Below, piece after piece: positions 38,424-46,001 of a stretch of 64,000 nt of DNA (its first letter is position 1; each line of letters starts with the position of its first letter). A model generated the notes under the pieces. That model was not told the origin of the DNA and ran no database searches. It saw only the letters and a program-made list of their open reading frames with translations. Location: assembly GCA_963804045.1 (NCBI GenBank), contig CAWDOR010000027.1:70289-134288 (forward strand), read 5' to 3'. Both the position numbers and the translations under genes were made by a program. The DNA is from Rhodoblastus sp963804045. GTDB lineage: Bacteria; Pseudomonadota; Alphaproteobacteria; Rhizobiales; Beijerinckiaceae.

Positions 38424-38663
38424 TCAAACCGGCTCGATTTCCTCTTCGAGGCAGCCGATCACATATTTTTCCTCGAATTCGACGAGATAGACCGGCGTCT
38501 CGCTTTCGACATGCGCGCCGACCTGGACGATCTCGCCGAGCGTCCCCTTGGCGGCGAGCAGCGCGTCCTCGGGCGCGTTGGGATAGGAGCCGTCATTGAC
38601 CAGATCGGTCAGGCAGCGCACGCGCATGCCCCATTGAAACTTGGGTTCGCGGGGATCGATCAT
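38424..38663 (-). CDS. nifZ: NifZ (second copy)
   Basis: The 79-residue product is a standard NifZ domain: EPKFQWGMRVRCLTDLVNDG, PEDALLAAKGTLGEIVQVG and PVYLVEFEEKYVIGCLEEE. NifZ helps P-cluster maturation in the second half of the MoFe protein. Its ATG overlaps the stop of the other NifZ-type gene (ATGA). Confidence 0.95.
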   Translation of the reverse strand: MIDPREPKFQWGMRVRCLTDLVNDGSYPNAPEDALLAAKGTLGEIVQVGAHVESETPVYLVEFEEKYVIGCLEEEIEPV

Positions 38664-38980
38664 GCGTCCAGTTCCTGCGGCAGGGGGATTTCGGCTTCCT
38701 CGTCGGGGGCGTCGGCCCATTCGAGTTCGCGGCGCTTCATGCCGACGCGATTGCCGCTTTCGAGAAATTCGACGCCGTAAATATAGAATTGCTGCAGGAA
38801 GGTGCCGATCATCACGACATAGCCAACCTCGCCCTTCTTCACCAGCAGCTCGCCGATCTCCTTGCCGGCATAAGTGCCGTCATTGCGCACCATGCGTTTG
38901 GCCTTGACCTTCGCGCCATAATTGAAGAAGGGCGGCGCGGTCAGTTCACAGACATCGCTGTCACGGACGATATTGCTCAC
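38660..38980 (-). CDS. NifZ-domain protein (first copy)
   Basis: The 106-residue protein has a NifZ-like core (FFNYGAKVKAKRMVRNDGTY, GEVGYVVMIGTFLQQFYIYG, VEFLESGNRVGMKRREL) with an N-terminal extension and acidic C-terminus. It starts with GTG after AGGAGAG, overlapping the LRV gene's end by 20 bp. Two consecutive nifZ genes also occur in other alphaproteobacterial nif operons. Confidence 0.88.
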   Translation of the reverse strand: MSNIVRDSDVCELTAPPFFNYGAKVKAKRMVRNDGTYAGKEIGELLVKKGEVGYVVMIGTFLQQFYIYGVEFLESGNRVGMKRRELEWADAPDEEAEIPLPQELDA

Positions 38981-39740
38981 GGATGCTCTCCTTTCCGATC
39001 TCCGCGAGCCGGGTTTTCGCCGTCTCGCGCACCAGTTCGTCCTCGTCCTCCGCCATCTCCGGCAGAAATTCCAAAGCAATCCGGCTGGCGGCCTCGTGGC
39101 GCACGCGCCAGTCCTCGTCCTTGCGCATGCGCGCCAGATGTTCCGGCGCCAGCCGTTGGGCGACCTCGACACGCACCCGCGCCTCCGGATCGACCATCAT
39201 GCGCAGCAGCAAGTCGCCCTCGGCGCGTTGCGCCACGACGCGGCGCACTTCCGCTTCGGGATCGCCCACCATCCAGTCCAGCAGATTCGGCGCCAGTCGC
39301 CGCGCGATCACCTGCCGGACGTAGTAATCCTCGTCCTGCAACATCGGGACCAGATCGGAATCCTCCAGCAAGGACACGATGCGGATGCGCACCTCGCGAT
39401 GCGGATCGAAGCGCAGCTTCAGAATATGCTTCCTCGGCAGGCGCCGCGCGGCGTTCCAGCGCACGGTCTCCTCGGGGTCGTCGAGCAGTTGCGGCAGCAT
39501 GAACACCGCCGCATGCTTGCTGGCGATGGCGCGCACCTCGAAATGCTCGTGCTTCAGATATTCATTGGCGAGTTGCGGATTCCAGTTGAAGAAACGGTCG
39601 ATGCGCCGAGCATAGCGATCGTTCACGCAGGCGTGCGAAAGCTTACACTTGCCTTCCCTGAGCATGTCCTCATGCCGACATGTGCGACAATCGACCTGCT
39701 GGCCGCGCCAATCTATGGTCTCGTCGATTTCGTCATTCAT
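38961..39740 (-). CDS. 4Fe-4S leucine-rich-repeat-variant (LRV) protein
   Basis: The 259-residue protein has an N-terminal cysteine cluster motif (CRTCRHEDMLREGKCKLSHAC) followed by eight or so helical repeats of about 24 residues (for example DPEAEVRRVVAQRAEGDLLL, DPEARVRVEVAQRLAPEHLA). This is the architecture of the LRV FeS protein encoded near nif genes in Azotobacter. Its role is unknown; FeS sensing or scaffold functions have been proposed. It lies within the nifB operon, overlapping genes on both sides. Confidence 0.92.
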   Translation of the reverse strand: MNDEIDETIDWRGQQVDCRTCRHEDMLREGKCKLSHACVNDRYARRIDRFFNWNPQLANEYLKHEHFEVRAIASKHAAVFMLPQLLDDPEETVRWNAARRLPRKHILKLRFDPHREVRIRIVSLLEDSDLVPMLQDEDYYVRQVIARRLAPNLLDWMVGDPEAEVRRVVAQRAEGDLLLRMMVDPEARVRVEVAQRLAPEHLARMRKDEDWRVRHEAASRIALEFLPEMAEDEDELVRETAKTRLAEIGKESIREQYRP

Positions 39741-40269
39741 CCTCGCTCTCCGCTCTGTGGAGAACGTCCAGAAGCAGCCTGGCGTTGATCCGGTCGGTTG
39801 GATCGAGTTCAAGCAATTTCTGTGCGGCGGCGCGGCCTTCCTCGAGCGCGCCGAGCCGCATGTGCAGATAGGCGTAGCCCTTGAGGCAGAACATGTAGAA
39901 GCGCGCGAGAACATCGTCATAGGAGCCGAAATCGCCATCGCCGGCGCGCACCGCGCGCCAGTCCACGGCGAAATTCTTTTCGCGCGCGGCCTTGGCCAGA
40001 CAATGCTTGCCGACGGTCAGCGCCTCGGCCAGGCGGCCCTTGTAGAAATAATAGCGATACCAGCCGATCAGCACGGCGAAATGATCCGGCGCGGCCGCCT
40101 CCGCCTCGCGCAAGAACCCTTCCGCCCGGGGCGCGTCGGCATAGTTCAGCCCGGCCTGCTCCAGCGCGGCTTCGGCCTGGGCGGAAAGACCGCCGCCAAA
40201 CAGCGGGTGCGACAGCACCCCCGCTTCGGCGAAGGCGAGCGCATCGCTCTGACGCTGCGCTGCTTGCAC
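39733..40269 (-). CDS. TPR-like helical protein of the nifB operon
   Basis: The 178-residue protein starts with GTG. It consists of helix pairs reminiscent of tetratricopeptide repeats (AEGFLREAEAAAPDHFAVLI, YKGRLAEALTVGKHCLAKAA, KGYAYLHMRLGALEEGRAAA, KLLELDPTD). It probably mediates protein-protein contacts in cofactor assembly. It overlaps the LRV start and lies 7 nt after an IscA-like gene. No specific family name known to me. Confidence 0.8.
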   Translation of the reverse strand: MQAAQRQSDALAFAEAGVLSHPLFGGGLSAQAEAALEQAGLNYADAPRAEGFLREAEAAAPDHFAVLIGWYRYYFYKGRLAEALTVGKHCLAKAAREKNFAVDWRAVRAGDGDFGSYDDVLARFYMFCLKGYAYLHMRLGALEEGRAAAQKLLELDPTDRINARLLLDVLHRAESEDE

Positions 40270-40276
40270 GGGAGAC

Positions 40277-40597
40277 TCAATGCGCGTGGCTGGAGCAGGT
40301 CGAGACCGCCTCGGGATTGAAGAAGGTCAGACCGGTGGAGGTCGGCGTCTCCTGGAAGTCGATGGTCACGCCTTCCAGCAGCAGGCGGCTTTCCGCCGGC
40401 AGGAACAGTTTGAGTCCGTCCTGGGTGACCACGGCGTCGCCCGCCAGCGGCGCGGCGAGAACCTCGACATCGGCGGACATGCCGGAGCAGCCGCCGGGTT
40501 TGACCGCGAGGCGGAAACCGGCGCCGGGGCCGCCATCGCTCATCAGCATCATGCGGATGAAACGCTGCGCCTTGGCGGTCATGGTGAAATTGGTCAT
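40277..40597 (-). CDS. IscA/HesB-like protein with altered C-terminal ligands
   Basis: The 106-residue A-type fold has the first cysteine in PGGCSGMS, but the C-terminal C-G-C pair is replaced by STCSSHAH, keeping a single Cys and two His. Normal IscA proteins use three Cys. The change may alter metal or cluster binding. It lies between fdxN and the TPR-like gene in the nifB operon. It is distinct from the two canonical IscA proteins encoded at 29,818 and 62,121. Confidence 0.88.
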   Translation of the reverse strand: MTNFTMTAKAQRFIRMMLMSDGGPGAGFRLAVKPGGCSGMSADVEVLAAPLAGDAVVTQDGLKLFLPAESRLLLEGVTIDFQETPTSTGLTFFNPEAVSTCSSHAH

Positions 40598-40604
40598 GGG
40601 AGTG

Positions 40605-40823
40605 TCAGCCTTGATAGCGCGGATAGGTGGTGTCGATGACGCAGGTGTTGTCGACCGGGCAGACGGCGACGCATTGCGCCGTGTCGTAATGGCCGATGCA
40701 TTCCGTGCATTTCGCGGGATCGATGACGAATGTGCCGCCCTTTTCGGAAATGGCGACATTGGGGCATTCGGCTTCGCAGGCCGAGCAATTGGTGCATTGC
40801 GACGAGACGATTTTATAGGCCAT
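40605..40823 (-). CDS. fdxN: 2[4Fe-4S] ferredoxin FdxN
   Basis: The 72-residue bacterial-type ferredoxin has CTNCSACEAECP and CTECIGHYDTAQCVAVCP, i.e. two CxxCxxC..CP sets, the second with the extended loop of nif ferredoxins. It follows nifB and is needed in several diazotrophs for NifB electron supply or nitrogenase reduction. A paralogue lies at 43,968-44,162. Confidence 0.95.
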   Translation of the reverse strand: MAYKIVSSQCTNCSACEAECPNVAISEKGGTFVIDPAKCTECIGHYDTAQCVAVCPVDNTCVIDTTYPRYQG

Positions 40824-40847
40824 CGTCCGGAGTCCTTTCTCTTGAAG

Positions 40848-40875
40848 GCGCCGACCGCTTTCGAGCGGTCGGCGC
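40848..40875 (-). other. 12-bp perfect hairpin between nifB and fdxN
   Basis: GCGCCGACCGCT pairs perfectly with its complement around a 4-nt loop (TTCG on plus, CGAA in the transcript). It is just downstream of the nifB stop, without a T-run. It probably separates nifB and fdxN expression by mRNA processing or 3'-end protection. Confidence 0.65.
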
Positions 40876-40892
40876 ATTACATTGACGGAGAA

Positions 40893-42464
40893 TTATTCGG
40901 CGGGTTCGGCTTCCGCGAGCAGGGCGCCCTGGCGGATCTCGGCGTCGCCATGGACGACATGTTCGATCTCGCCGGAATTGACCTTGTCGAGATAGGCCTT
41001 GAACCAGGCGATGGCGGATTTCTCGATGAATTCATGGGCATATTCATCGACCGCCTCGATGCCGGCCTTGGCCAGATCGCCCTTGGGACAGCCGCCGATC
41101 TTGGCGACGAACACCGCATGGCAGTCGTTGATGGCGCGGATCACGGTTTCCAGCGAGTCCTCGTCGCCATAGCCGCCCTGGCAATAGAGGTCGACGCGGC
41201 GGTGACCGACGAATTTCGCCCCCGAGGTCGAGAGTTCGTAGATCTGGAACTCCTTGGCGTGGCCGAAATGCTCGTTGATCAGGCCCGAGCCCTTGGTGGC
41301 GACCGCGGCGAGAATCTTGATGTCGCTATGGGCGCCGGCCAGCGTCGCCAATTCCTCCTGCTTGGCCTCGACCTTGGCGACGCGCTCCAGCTCGACGGCG
41401 GCCTGATAGGCCTTGCGCGAGTCCAGATCGTAATTGACCTCCATCGCCATGATCTTGTCGGTGGTGAATTCCGCCGAGCGATCCTCGCCGAGCAGACCCA
41501 CGGCGTCGGCGCGACACTGGCGGCAATGCCGCATCATGTTCATCTCGCCTTCGCAATTGTCCTGCAGCGCCTTCAATTCCTGCGCGGTGGGGCCGCGCTG
41601 GCCGGTGAGGCCGAACACCGTGCCATGTTCCGGCGCGGAGATCAGCGGCATGATATTGTGCAGAAAGGCCCCGCGCGACTTCACCGCCTTGTTGACCTCG
41701 ACCAGATGCTGGTCGTTGATCCCCGGAATCATCACCGAATTGACCTTGCACAGGATTCCGCGCTCGGTCAGCATTTCCAGCCCGCGCATCTGATGCTCGT
41801 GGAGGATGCGCGCCGCCTCTATGCCCTCGATGCGCTTGTGCTTGTAGAAAATCCACGGATAGATTTTCGCGCCGATTTCGGGATCGACCATGTTGATGGT
41901 GATGGTGACGTGATCGACATTATATTTGGCGATGGTGTCGACATGCTCGGGCAGCGCCAGGCCATTGGTGGACAGGCACAGCTTGATGTCCGGCGCGGTC
42001 TGCGAGATCAGCTCGAAAGTCTTGAAGGTTTTCGCCGGATTGGCGAGGGGATCGCCGGGGCCGGCGATGCCGAGCACGGTCATCTGCGGAATGGTGGAGG
42101 CCACCGCCAGCACTTTTTTCGCCGCCTGCTCGGGCGACAGCCGCTCGGAGACCACGCCGGGGCGGCTCTCATTGGCGCAATCATATTTGCGGTTGCAGTA
42201 ATTGCACTGAATGTTGCAGGCCGGCGCCACCGCGACATGCATGCGCGCATAATGATGATGCGCCTCTTCGGAATAACAGGGATGGTTCTTGACCTTGTCC
42301 CAGATTTCCTGCGGCAGGTCGTTTTCGCCCGCGCCGGAGCCGCAGCTCGCCTTGCCCGAGCCGCCTTCGGTGCCGCAGCCCTTGTGCTCGGCGACCTGTT
42401 GCATGACCGATTCCATATCGACGCTTTCAGGCGCCCCCGCTTCTTGATGTGCCGTCGCTTCCAT
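40893..42464 (-). CDS. nifB: Nitrogenase cofactor biosynthesis protein NifB
   Basis: The 523-residue protein builds the NifB-co 8Fe-9S-carbide precursor of FeMo-co. The radical-SAM triad is C83-x3-C87-x2-C90 (PACNIQCNYC). N-terminal cysteines (KGCGTE, ASCGSG) and the ESRPGV, AGPGDPLAN and CRQCRADAVGLLGED motifs follow. A NifX/NafY-like domain occupies about residues 400-500 (ATKGSGLINEHFGHAKEF). Length and domains are typical. It heads a roughly ten-gene operon with a clear sigma-54 promoter and a NifA site. Confidence 0.98.
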   Translation of the reverse strand: MEATAHQEAGAPESVDMESVMQQVAEHKGCGTEGGSGKASCGSGAGENDLPQEIWDKVKNHPCYSEEAHHHYARMHVAVAPACNIQCNYCNRKYDCANESRPGVVSERLSPEQAAKKVLAVASTIPQMTVLGIAGPGDPLANPAKTFKTFELISQTAPDIKLCLSTNGLALPEHVDTIAKYNVDHVTITINMVDPEIGAKIYPWIFYKHKRIEGIEAARILHEHQMRGLEMLTERGILCKVNSVMIPGINDQHLVEVNKAVKSRGAFLHNIMPLISAPEHGTVFGLTGQRGPTAQELKALQDNCEGEMNMMRHCRQCRADAVGLLGEDRSAEFTTDKIMAMEVNYDLDSRKAYQAAVELERVAKVEAKQEELATLAGAHSDIKILAAVATKGSGLINEHFGHAKEFQIYELSTSGAKFVGHRRVDLYCQGGYGDEDSLETVIRAINDCHAVFVAKIGGCPKGDLAKAGIEAVDEYAHEFIEKSAIAWFKAYLDKVNSGEIEHVVHGDAEIRQGALLAEAEPAE

Positions 42465-42505
42465 GGACCCATCCTCTCAGCAAATTTCAGACCTGCGCTG
42501 ATGTT

Positions 42506-42521
42506 AGCAAGCGCCGCGCCA
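42506..42521 (-). promoter_or_regulatory. Sigma-54 promoter of the nifB operon
   Basis: Minus-strand TGGCGCGGCGCTTGCT has exact GG-N10-GC spacing, 41 nt before nifB. The NifA site lies 62 bp upstream, a usual distance. Confidence 0.9.
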
Positions 42522-42583
42522 GAGCTTTTGTTCGTATTTTTCCGTTTGTTTTCAGTGTGATGCACTGTTTTTAGGCAGCCCTT

Positions 42584-42599
42584 TGTCGCAGAGGTCACA
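42584..42599. promoter_or_regulatory. NifA upstream activator site of nifB
   Basis: TGTCGCAGAGGTCACA is an exact TGT-N10-ACA match correctly placed upstream of the nifB -24/-12 element. Confidence 0.8.
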
Positions 42600-42654
42600 G
42601 AATTTTCGGCGCCATTTCCGACCTGTTCGAAAAGCGACATGACGCCGGGACAAA

Positions 42655-42682
42655 AAAGAAGGGAGCCCGAAGGCTCCCTCAA
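42655..42682 (-). terminator. Terminator after the SIR2 gene
   Basis: GGGAGCC-CGAA-GGCTCCC (42,661-42,678) is followed on the minus strand by CTTCTTTTTT. It ends the fdx-nifT-SIR2 transcript and insulates nifB. Confidence 0.85.
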
Positions 42683-42736
42683 GTCCGAGCCGCCAGAATT
42701 TCCTCTGGAGCGGCTCTTCGCGCAAAACAGGAAAAA

Positions 42737-43618
42737 TCACCCCATCAGAATTTCGCTCGCCCGCGCCAGCGGCAGGGCCAGCGGCACGATATTCTCGGCG
42801 GCGAGGAAGCGGCGCTCGTTGAGCGTCAGCTCTTCCGGCGCCAGCACCGCGTAATGCGGCCCCGAGGAGCGCTTGACGACCTGACGCGCATAGGTGCGCA
42901 GCATCTGATCGTGGAAACGGCAGCCGAGGAACAGGAAGGCGCGGTCGGCGCGCAGATTCTTGACGATGTCGGGGATCGGCGTCTGAATATCGATTTCGGT
43001 GAGCACCTCGACATAATCGGCGTCGGAGATCAGATAATTCTTCGCCGGCGCCGCCGAGCCATGCGGCTTGTAGAGCAGCGTCTTCCAGCCCTCGGCCGCC
43101 TGGGCGGAAACCGCCTCGCCGGCGGGATTGTAAAAGCGATACCAGCGGTCCTCATTGACCCCGGCGCGGGAAATGCCCTGGACTTCGCCCCAATCGCCCT
43201 TGTCGGCCAGAGCCTGGCGCAGCGCGCCATCATACCAGGTGTCGACGATCAGCGGCAGCTCGAGCGAAGCCAGAAAGGCTTGCAGCGGCGTCGGCGCGAC
43301 CGGATTGGCGAAAGCCTCGGTCATGAAGGCGACCACCGTCGGGCGCAGCTTGTTGCTTTCGATATATTGCGCGGCGGCCCAGGCGTTCCCGCGCGCCCGC
43401 TTGGGCAAGGCGACCTTGCGGCCGAAGAAATCGGCGAGATCCTCCGGGCTCAAGGGGATCGCCGGCTGGGTCGCGGCGATCACGCCCGGCCCGAGATAGG
43501 GAACCACTTCGCCCCGGCGCAGCCGCGCCGCGATCTCCGCCAGTTTTTTCTCGGCCTCGGCCGGGGAAAGAATGTCCTCGTCGGCGAGGGCTTCGGAAAG
43601 CAGCGCGGCGCTGGCCAT
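42737..43618 (-). CDS. SIR2-like family protein of the nif cluster
   Basis: The 293-residue protein resembles the SIR2_2 type of NAD-binding Rossmann proteins. The entry motif is VVPYLGPGVIAATQ (a degenerate GAGxS), with IVDTWYDGALRQAL, LYKPHGSAAP and LFLGCRFHDQMLRTYA. The usual sirtuin catalytic His-Gly context is reduced to HGS. It follows nifT by 2 bp and is the end of a nif transcript. SIR2-like genes recur in diazotroph nif clusters; a role in NAD-dependent control has been guessed but not shown to my knowledge. Confidence 0.82.
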   Translation of the reverse strand: MASAALLSEALADEDILSPAEAEKKLAEIAARLRRGEVVPYLGPGVIAATQPAIPLSPEDLADFFGRKVALPKRARGNAWAAAQYIESNKLRPTVVAFMTEAFANPVAPTPLQAFLASLELPLIVDTWYDGALRQALADKGDWGEVQGISRAGVNEDRWYRFYNPAGEAVSAQAAEGWKTLLYKPHGSAAPAKNYLISDADYVEVLTEIDIQTPIPDIVKNLRADRAFLFLGCRFHDQMLRTYARQVVKRSSGPHYAVLAPEELTLNERRFLAAENIVPLALPLARASEILMG

Positions 43619-43620
43619 GG

Positions 43621-43836
43621 TCACTCCTCCCCGCCGCGCTTCTTGGCGTTGACCGTGATCGGCAGCCGCGTGTCGGCCGGCATTTCCGGCAGATCGATGA
43701 TCCAGCCATTGGCGATCTTGATCCAGCCGCCCCACAGACCCTCGAGCTCCTGCTCGACGACAGGCTCCTCGAGATCCTTCTTGGGGACATAGATCGAAAG
43801 CCCGATTTCAGGGGAGCGGCGGAGCATCAGTTTCAT
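43621..43836 (-). CDS. nifT: NifT/FixU
   Basis: The 71-residue protein (SIYVPKKDLEEPVVEQE, LWGGWIKIANGWIIDLPEMP, DTRLPITVNAKK) is a typical NifT. Its function is unknown; it usually follows nifK. Here it lies between a ferredoxin gene and the SIR2-like gene. Confidence 0.96.
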   Translation of the reverse strand: MKLMLRRSPEIGLSIYVPKKDLEEPVVEQELEGLWGGWIKIANGWIIDLPEMPADTRLPITVNAKKRGGEE

Positions 43837-43919
43837 GGTCTCATCCTTGGCTGGCGCTGGGCGGGGCGGATATCGCCCTTGGCGTCAGGGCCGATTGCGG
43901 CAGAGCTGTCGAGCGTCTC

Positions 43920-43947
43920 GCGCCGGCGTTTTTTTTTGCGCCGGCGC
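43920..43947 (-). other. GC hairpin between fdx and nifT
   Basis: GCGCCGGCG and CGCCGGCGC pair around a T9-G loop (C-A9 in the transcript). It lies 20 nt after the ferredoxin stop and lacks a T-run. It resembles the hairpins after nifB and the 2Fe-2S ferredoxin and may set fdx:nifT ratios. Confidence 0.6.
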
Positions 43948-43967
43948 CTGTTTTGACCGAGAAGAAA

Positions 43968-44162
43968 TCAGACCTTCACGCAGGTGTTCGGCACCGGGCA
44001 GACTTCGTCGCATTTGGCGTGGTCGTAGTGACCTTCGCATTCCGTGCATTTCTTCGGGTCGATGATGAAGGTGTCGCCCTTCATCGAGATCGCCGCATTG
44101 GGGCATTCGAACTCGCAGGCCGAGCAGCCCGTGCACTGCGAGGCGATGATTTTATAGGTCAT
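43968..44162 (-). CDS. 2[4Fe-4S] ferredoxin (FdxN-like, second copy)
   Basis: The 64-residue ferredoxin has CTGCSACEFECP and CTECEGHYDHAKCDEVCP. It is close in sequence to the fdxN product but lacks the C-terminal tail. A sigma-54 promoter precedes it, and nifT-SIR2 follow. It is a likely electron donor for nitrogen fixation. Confidence 0.93.
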   Translation of the reverse strand: MTYKIIASQCTGCSACEFECPNAAISMKGDTFIIDPKKCTECEGHYDHAKCDEVCPVPNTCVKV

Positions 44163-44214
44163 GGTGTCTCTCCTCTTCAGCCGCGTCCGGCTGACATTGA
44201 ACGCTTTTGAGCGC

Positions 44215-44230
44215 AGCAAGCGTCATGCCA
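44215..44230 (-). promoter_or_regulatory. Sigma-54 promoter of fdx-nifT-SIR2
   Basis: Minus-strand TGGCATGACGCTTGCT has correct GG-N10-GC spacing, 52 nt before the ferredoxin start. A NifA-like site with one mismatch (TGT-N10-ACG, 44,282-44,297) lies 51 bp upstream, at the nifA 3' end. Confidence 0.85.
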
Positions 44231-44303
44231 GCGATAAGGGGCGAACACGGGTCGAAAAATTGCGCGTTTCGTCACGGCCCGCGTTGCAAAGCCGACAGCG
44301 GCG

Positions 44304-46001
44304 TCAGAACTTCTTGACGGCTATGCCGTGCTTGCCCAGGGCATAGGCCACCTGGCGCGGCGTCAGGCGCAGCAGCCGCGCCGCCTTGGCCTGGACCCAG
44401 CCGGCCTTTTCCATGGCGCCGATCAGCTTTTCGCGTTCGGCGAGATCGGCGGCGCTGGCCGGCGGCGCGAACGCTTCGACGCGCGGCCTGGCCGGCGCGC
44501 TGGAGAAGCCCGGCGAGAGCGTCGAGGACAGACAGGCCCTGGCGCCGCAGGCGAAATCGGCGACGCTCAGCGCATCCTGCCGCGCCAGCGTCGCCGCGCG
44601 GCGCACGCAATTTTCCAGCTCGCGGACATTGCCGGGAAAATAGCAGCGTTGCAGCATGTCGAGCGCGCCGGCCGGCAGGCTCTTGCGCGCGCCATTCTCG
44701 TCGTTGAAGCGGCGCAGGAATTCCTGCGCCAGCAGGCCTATGTCCTCCGGGCGCTCGCGCAGGGGCGGCAGCAGCACCGAGACGACATTGATGCGGTAAT
44801 AGAGATCGGCGCGGAAGGCGCCGCGCTCCACCGCCTCTTCGAGATTTCTGTCGGTGGCGAAGATGAAGCGGATATCGACATTGATCGTCTCGGAGCCGCC
44901 GACGCGCTCGAATTCGCCCTCCTGCAGCACGCGCAGCAGCTTGGCCTGGAAGGCGGCGGATATCGAGCCGATTTCGTCGAGAAACAGCGTGCCCTTGTCG
45001 GCCTGCTCGAACCGGCCTTGGCGCCGTCCGGCCGCGCCGGAAAAAGCGCCCTGTTCATGGCCGGACGCATGAGCGGTCTCTTGGCTGGACGCATGAGTGG
45101 TTTCTTGGCCGAACAATTCCAATTCCAGCAGGGTCTCGGACAGGGCGGCGCAATTGACCCTGACGAAAGGCTTGTCCGCGCGCGGCGACAGGTCGTGGGC
45201 GGCGCGGGCGAACAGCGCCTTGCCGGTGCCGGATTCGCCGCGCAGCAGCAGCGAGGTATGGGTGCGCGCGACAATGTTGATCTGCTCGAACACGCCGCGC
45301 ATGGCGCGGCTGGCGCCGACAATGCCGGTCAGCGCCTGTTCGCCGCTTGGCGTTGGACGCGCGCCGCATTTTTCCAGCAGCCGCTGCTCCTCCATCAGCC
45401 GCCGCCGGTCGCGCGCGATCAGATCGTAGAGATGCACGGTCTGCCCGATCATCGCCGACGCCATGGCGAGGAAGCGCGCTTCCTCGGCGAAGTCGGGCAT
45501 TTGCCTGGGGTCCCAGATGCGCTCGACGGCCAGCAGGCCGACCACGTCGCCGCCGTCGAAAATCGGCGCGCCGAGAAAGGCGAGGCGGCGGCCGACCGGC
45601 GGAGCGCCCCAGGGCCACTCGGCCAGCGTCGCGTCGCTTTCGACATCCTCGACCGTGAGCGGCTCGCGCCCGGCGACGATGCGCCCGGCGACATGATCCG
45701 GCAAACTGGCGAAACGATCCAGCGCCGAACCCTCGCGCCAGCCGGAGGCGACCGCCGCATGGGCGTGGAAATGGCCGGGACGCCGGTCGTCGAACAGAAC
45801 GATCAGCCCATGGCGCATGTCGAGATAGGAACCGATCACCACCAGCGACTGGTCGAGCACCTGCTCGAGATTGCCCGGCTGGCCGAGAATTTTCGACAGC
45901 GTGTAGACGCCCTGCAAGGCGAGGTCGGCGCGGCCTGGCGCCGGCCGTCCGAACGTCGCATCGGACGCTCCCCTCGCTCTGTGCATGGCGTGCGCCCCCA
46001 T
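44304..46001 (-). CDS. nifA: Nif-specific sigma-54 activator NifA
   Basis: The 565-residue activator has an N-terminal GAF domain (about 40-195), an AAA+ sigma-54 interaction domain (about 225-465; Walker A GESGTGK at 255-261, Walker B TLFLDEIG), a C-x4-C linker (C485, C490) typical of oxygen-sensitive rhizobial NifA, and a Fis-type HTH (about 524-560). Two oddities: a 16-residue insertion (299-314, two QETxHASx repeats) just before the sigma-54-contacting loop, which reads GAFSGA instead of GAFTGA. The ATG overlaps the nifW stop. It lies at the end of an operon with a NifA-type promoter. Confidence 0.97.
   Translation of the reverse strand: MGAHAMHRARGASDATFGRPAPGRADLALQGVYTLSKILGQPGNLEQVLDQSLVVIGSYLDMRHGLIVLFDDRRPGHFHAHAAVASGWREGSALDRFASLPDHVAGRIVAGREPLTVEDVESDATLAEWPWGAPPVGRRLAFLGAPIFDGGDVVGLLAVERIWDPRQMPDFAEEARFLAMASAMIGQTVHLYDLIARDRRRLMEEQRLLEKCGARPTPSGEQALTGIVGASRAMRGVFEQINIVARTHTSLLLRGESGTGKALFARAAHDLSPRADKPFVRVNCAALSETLLELELFGQETTHASSQETAHASGHEQGAFSGAAGRRQGRFEQADKGTLFLDEIGSISAAFQAKLLRVLQEGEFERVGGSETINVDIRFIFATDRNLEEAVERGAFRADLYYRINVVSVLLPPLRERPEDIGLLAQEFLRRFNDENGARKSLPAGALDMLQRCYFPGNVRELENCVRRAATLARQDALSVADFACGARACLSSTLSPGFSSAPARPRVEAFAPPASAADLAEREKLIGAMEKAGWVQAKAARLLRLTPRQVAYALGKHGIAVKKF
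45059..45106. repeat. Two 24-bp tandem repeats inside nifA
   Basis: GGCCGGACGCATGAGCGGTC begins the first 24-bp unit and a slightly diverged copy follows at once. Together they encode the 16-residue QETxHASx insertion in the AAA+ domain. The unit length keeps the frame. Confidence 0.85.

Noticed and set aside
40317..42560. A 747-codon plus-strand frame opposite nifB and fdxN
   Set aside because: Shadow of well-identified minus-strand nif genes; no start signal.
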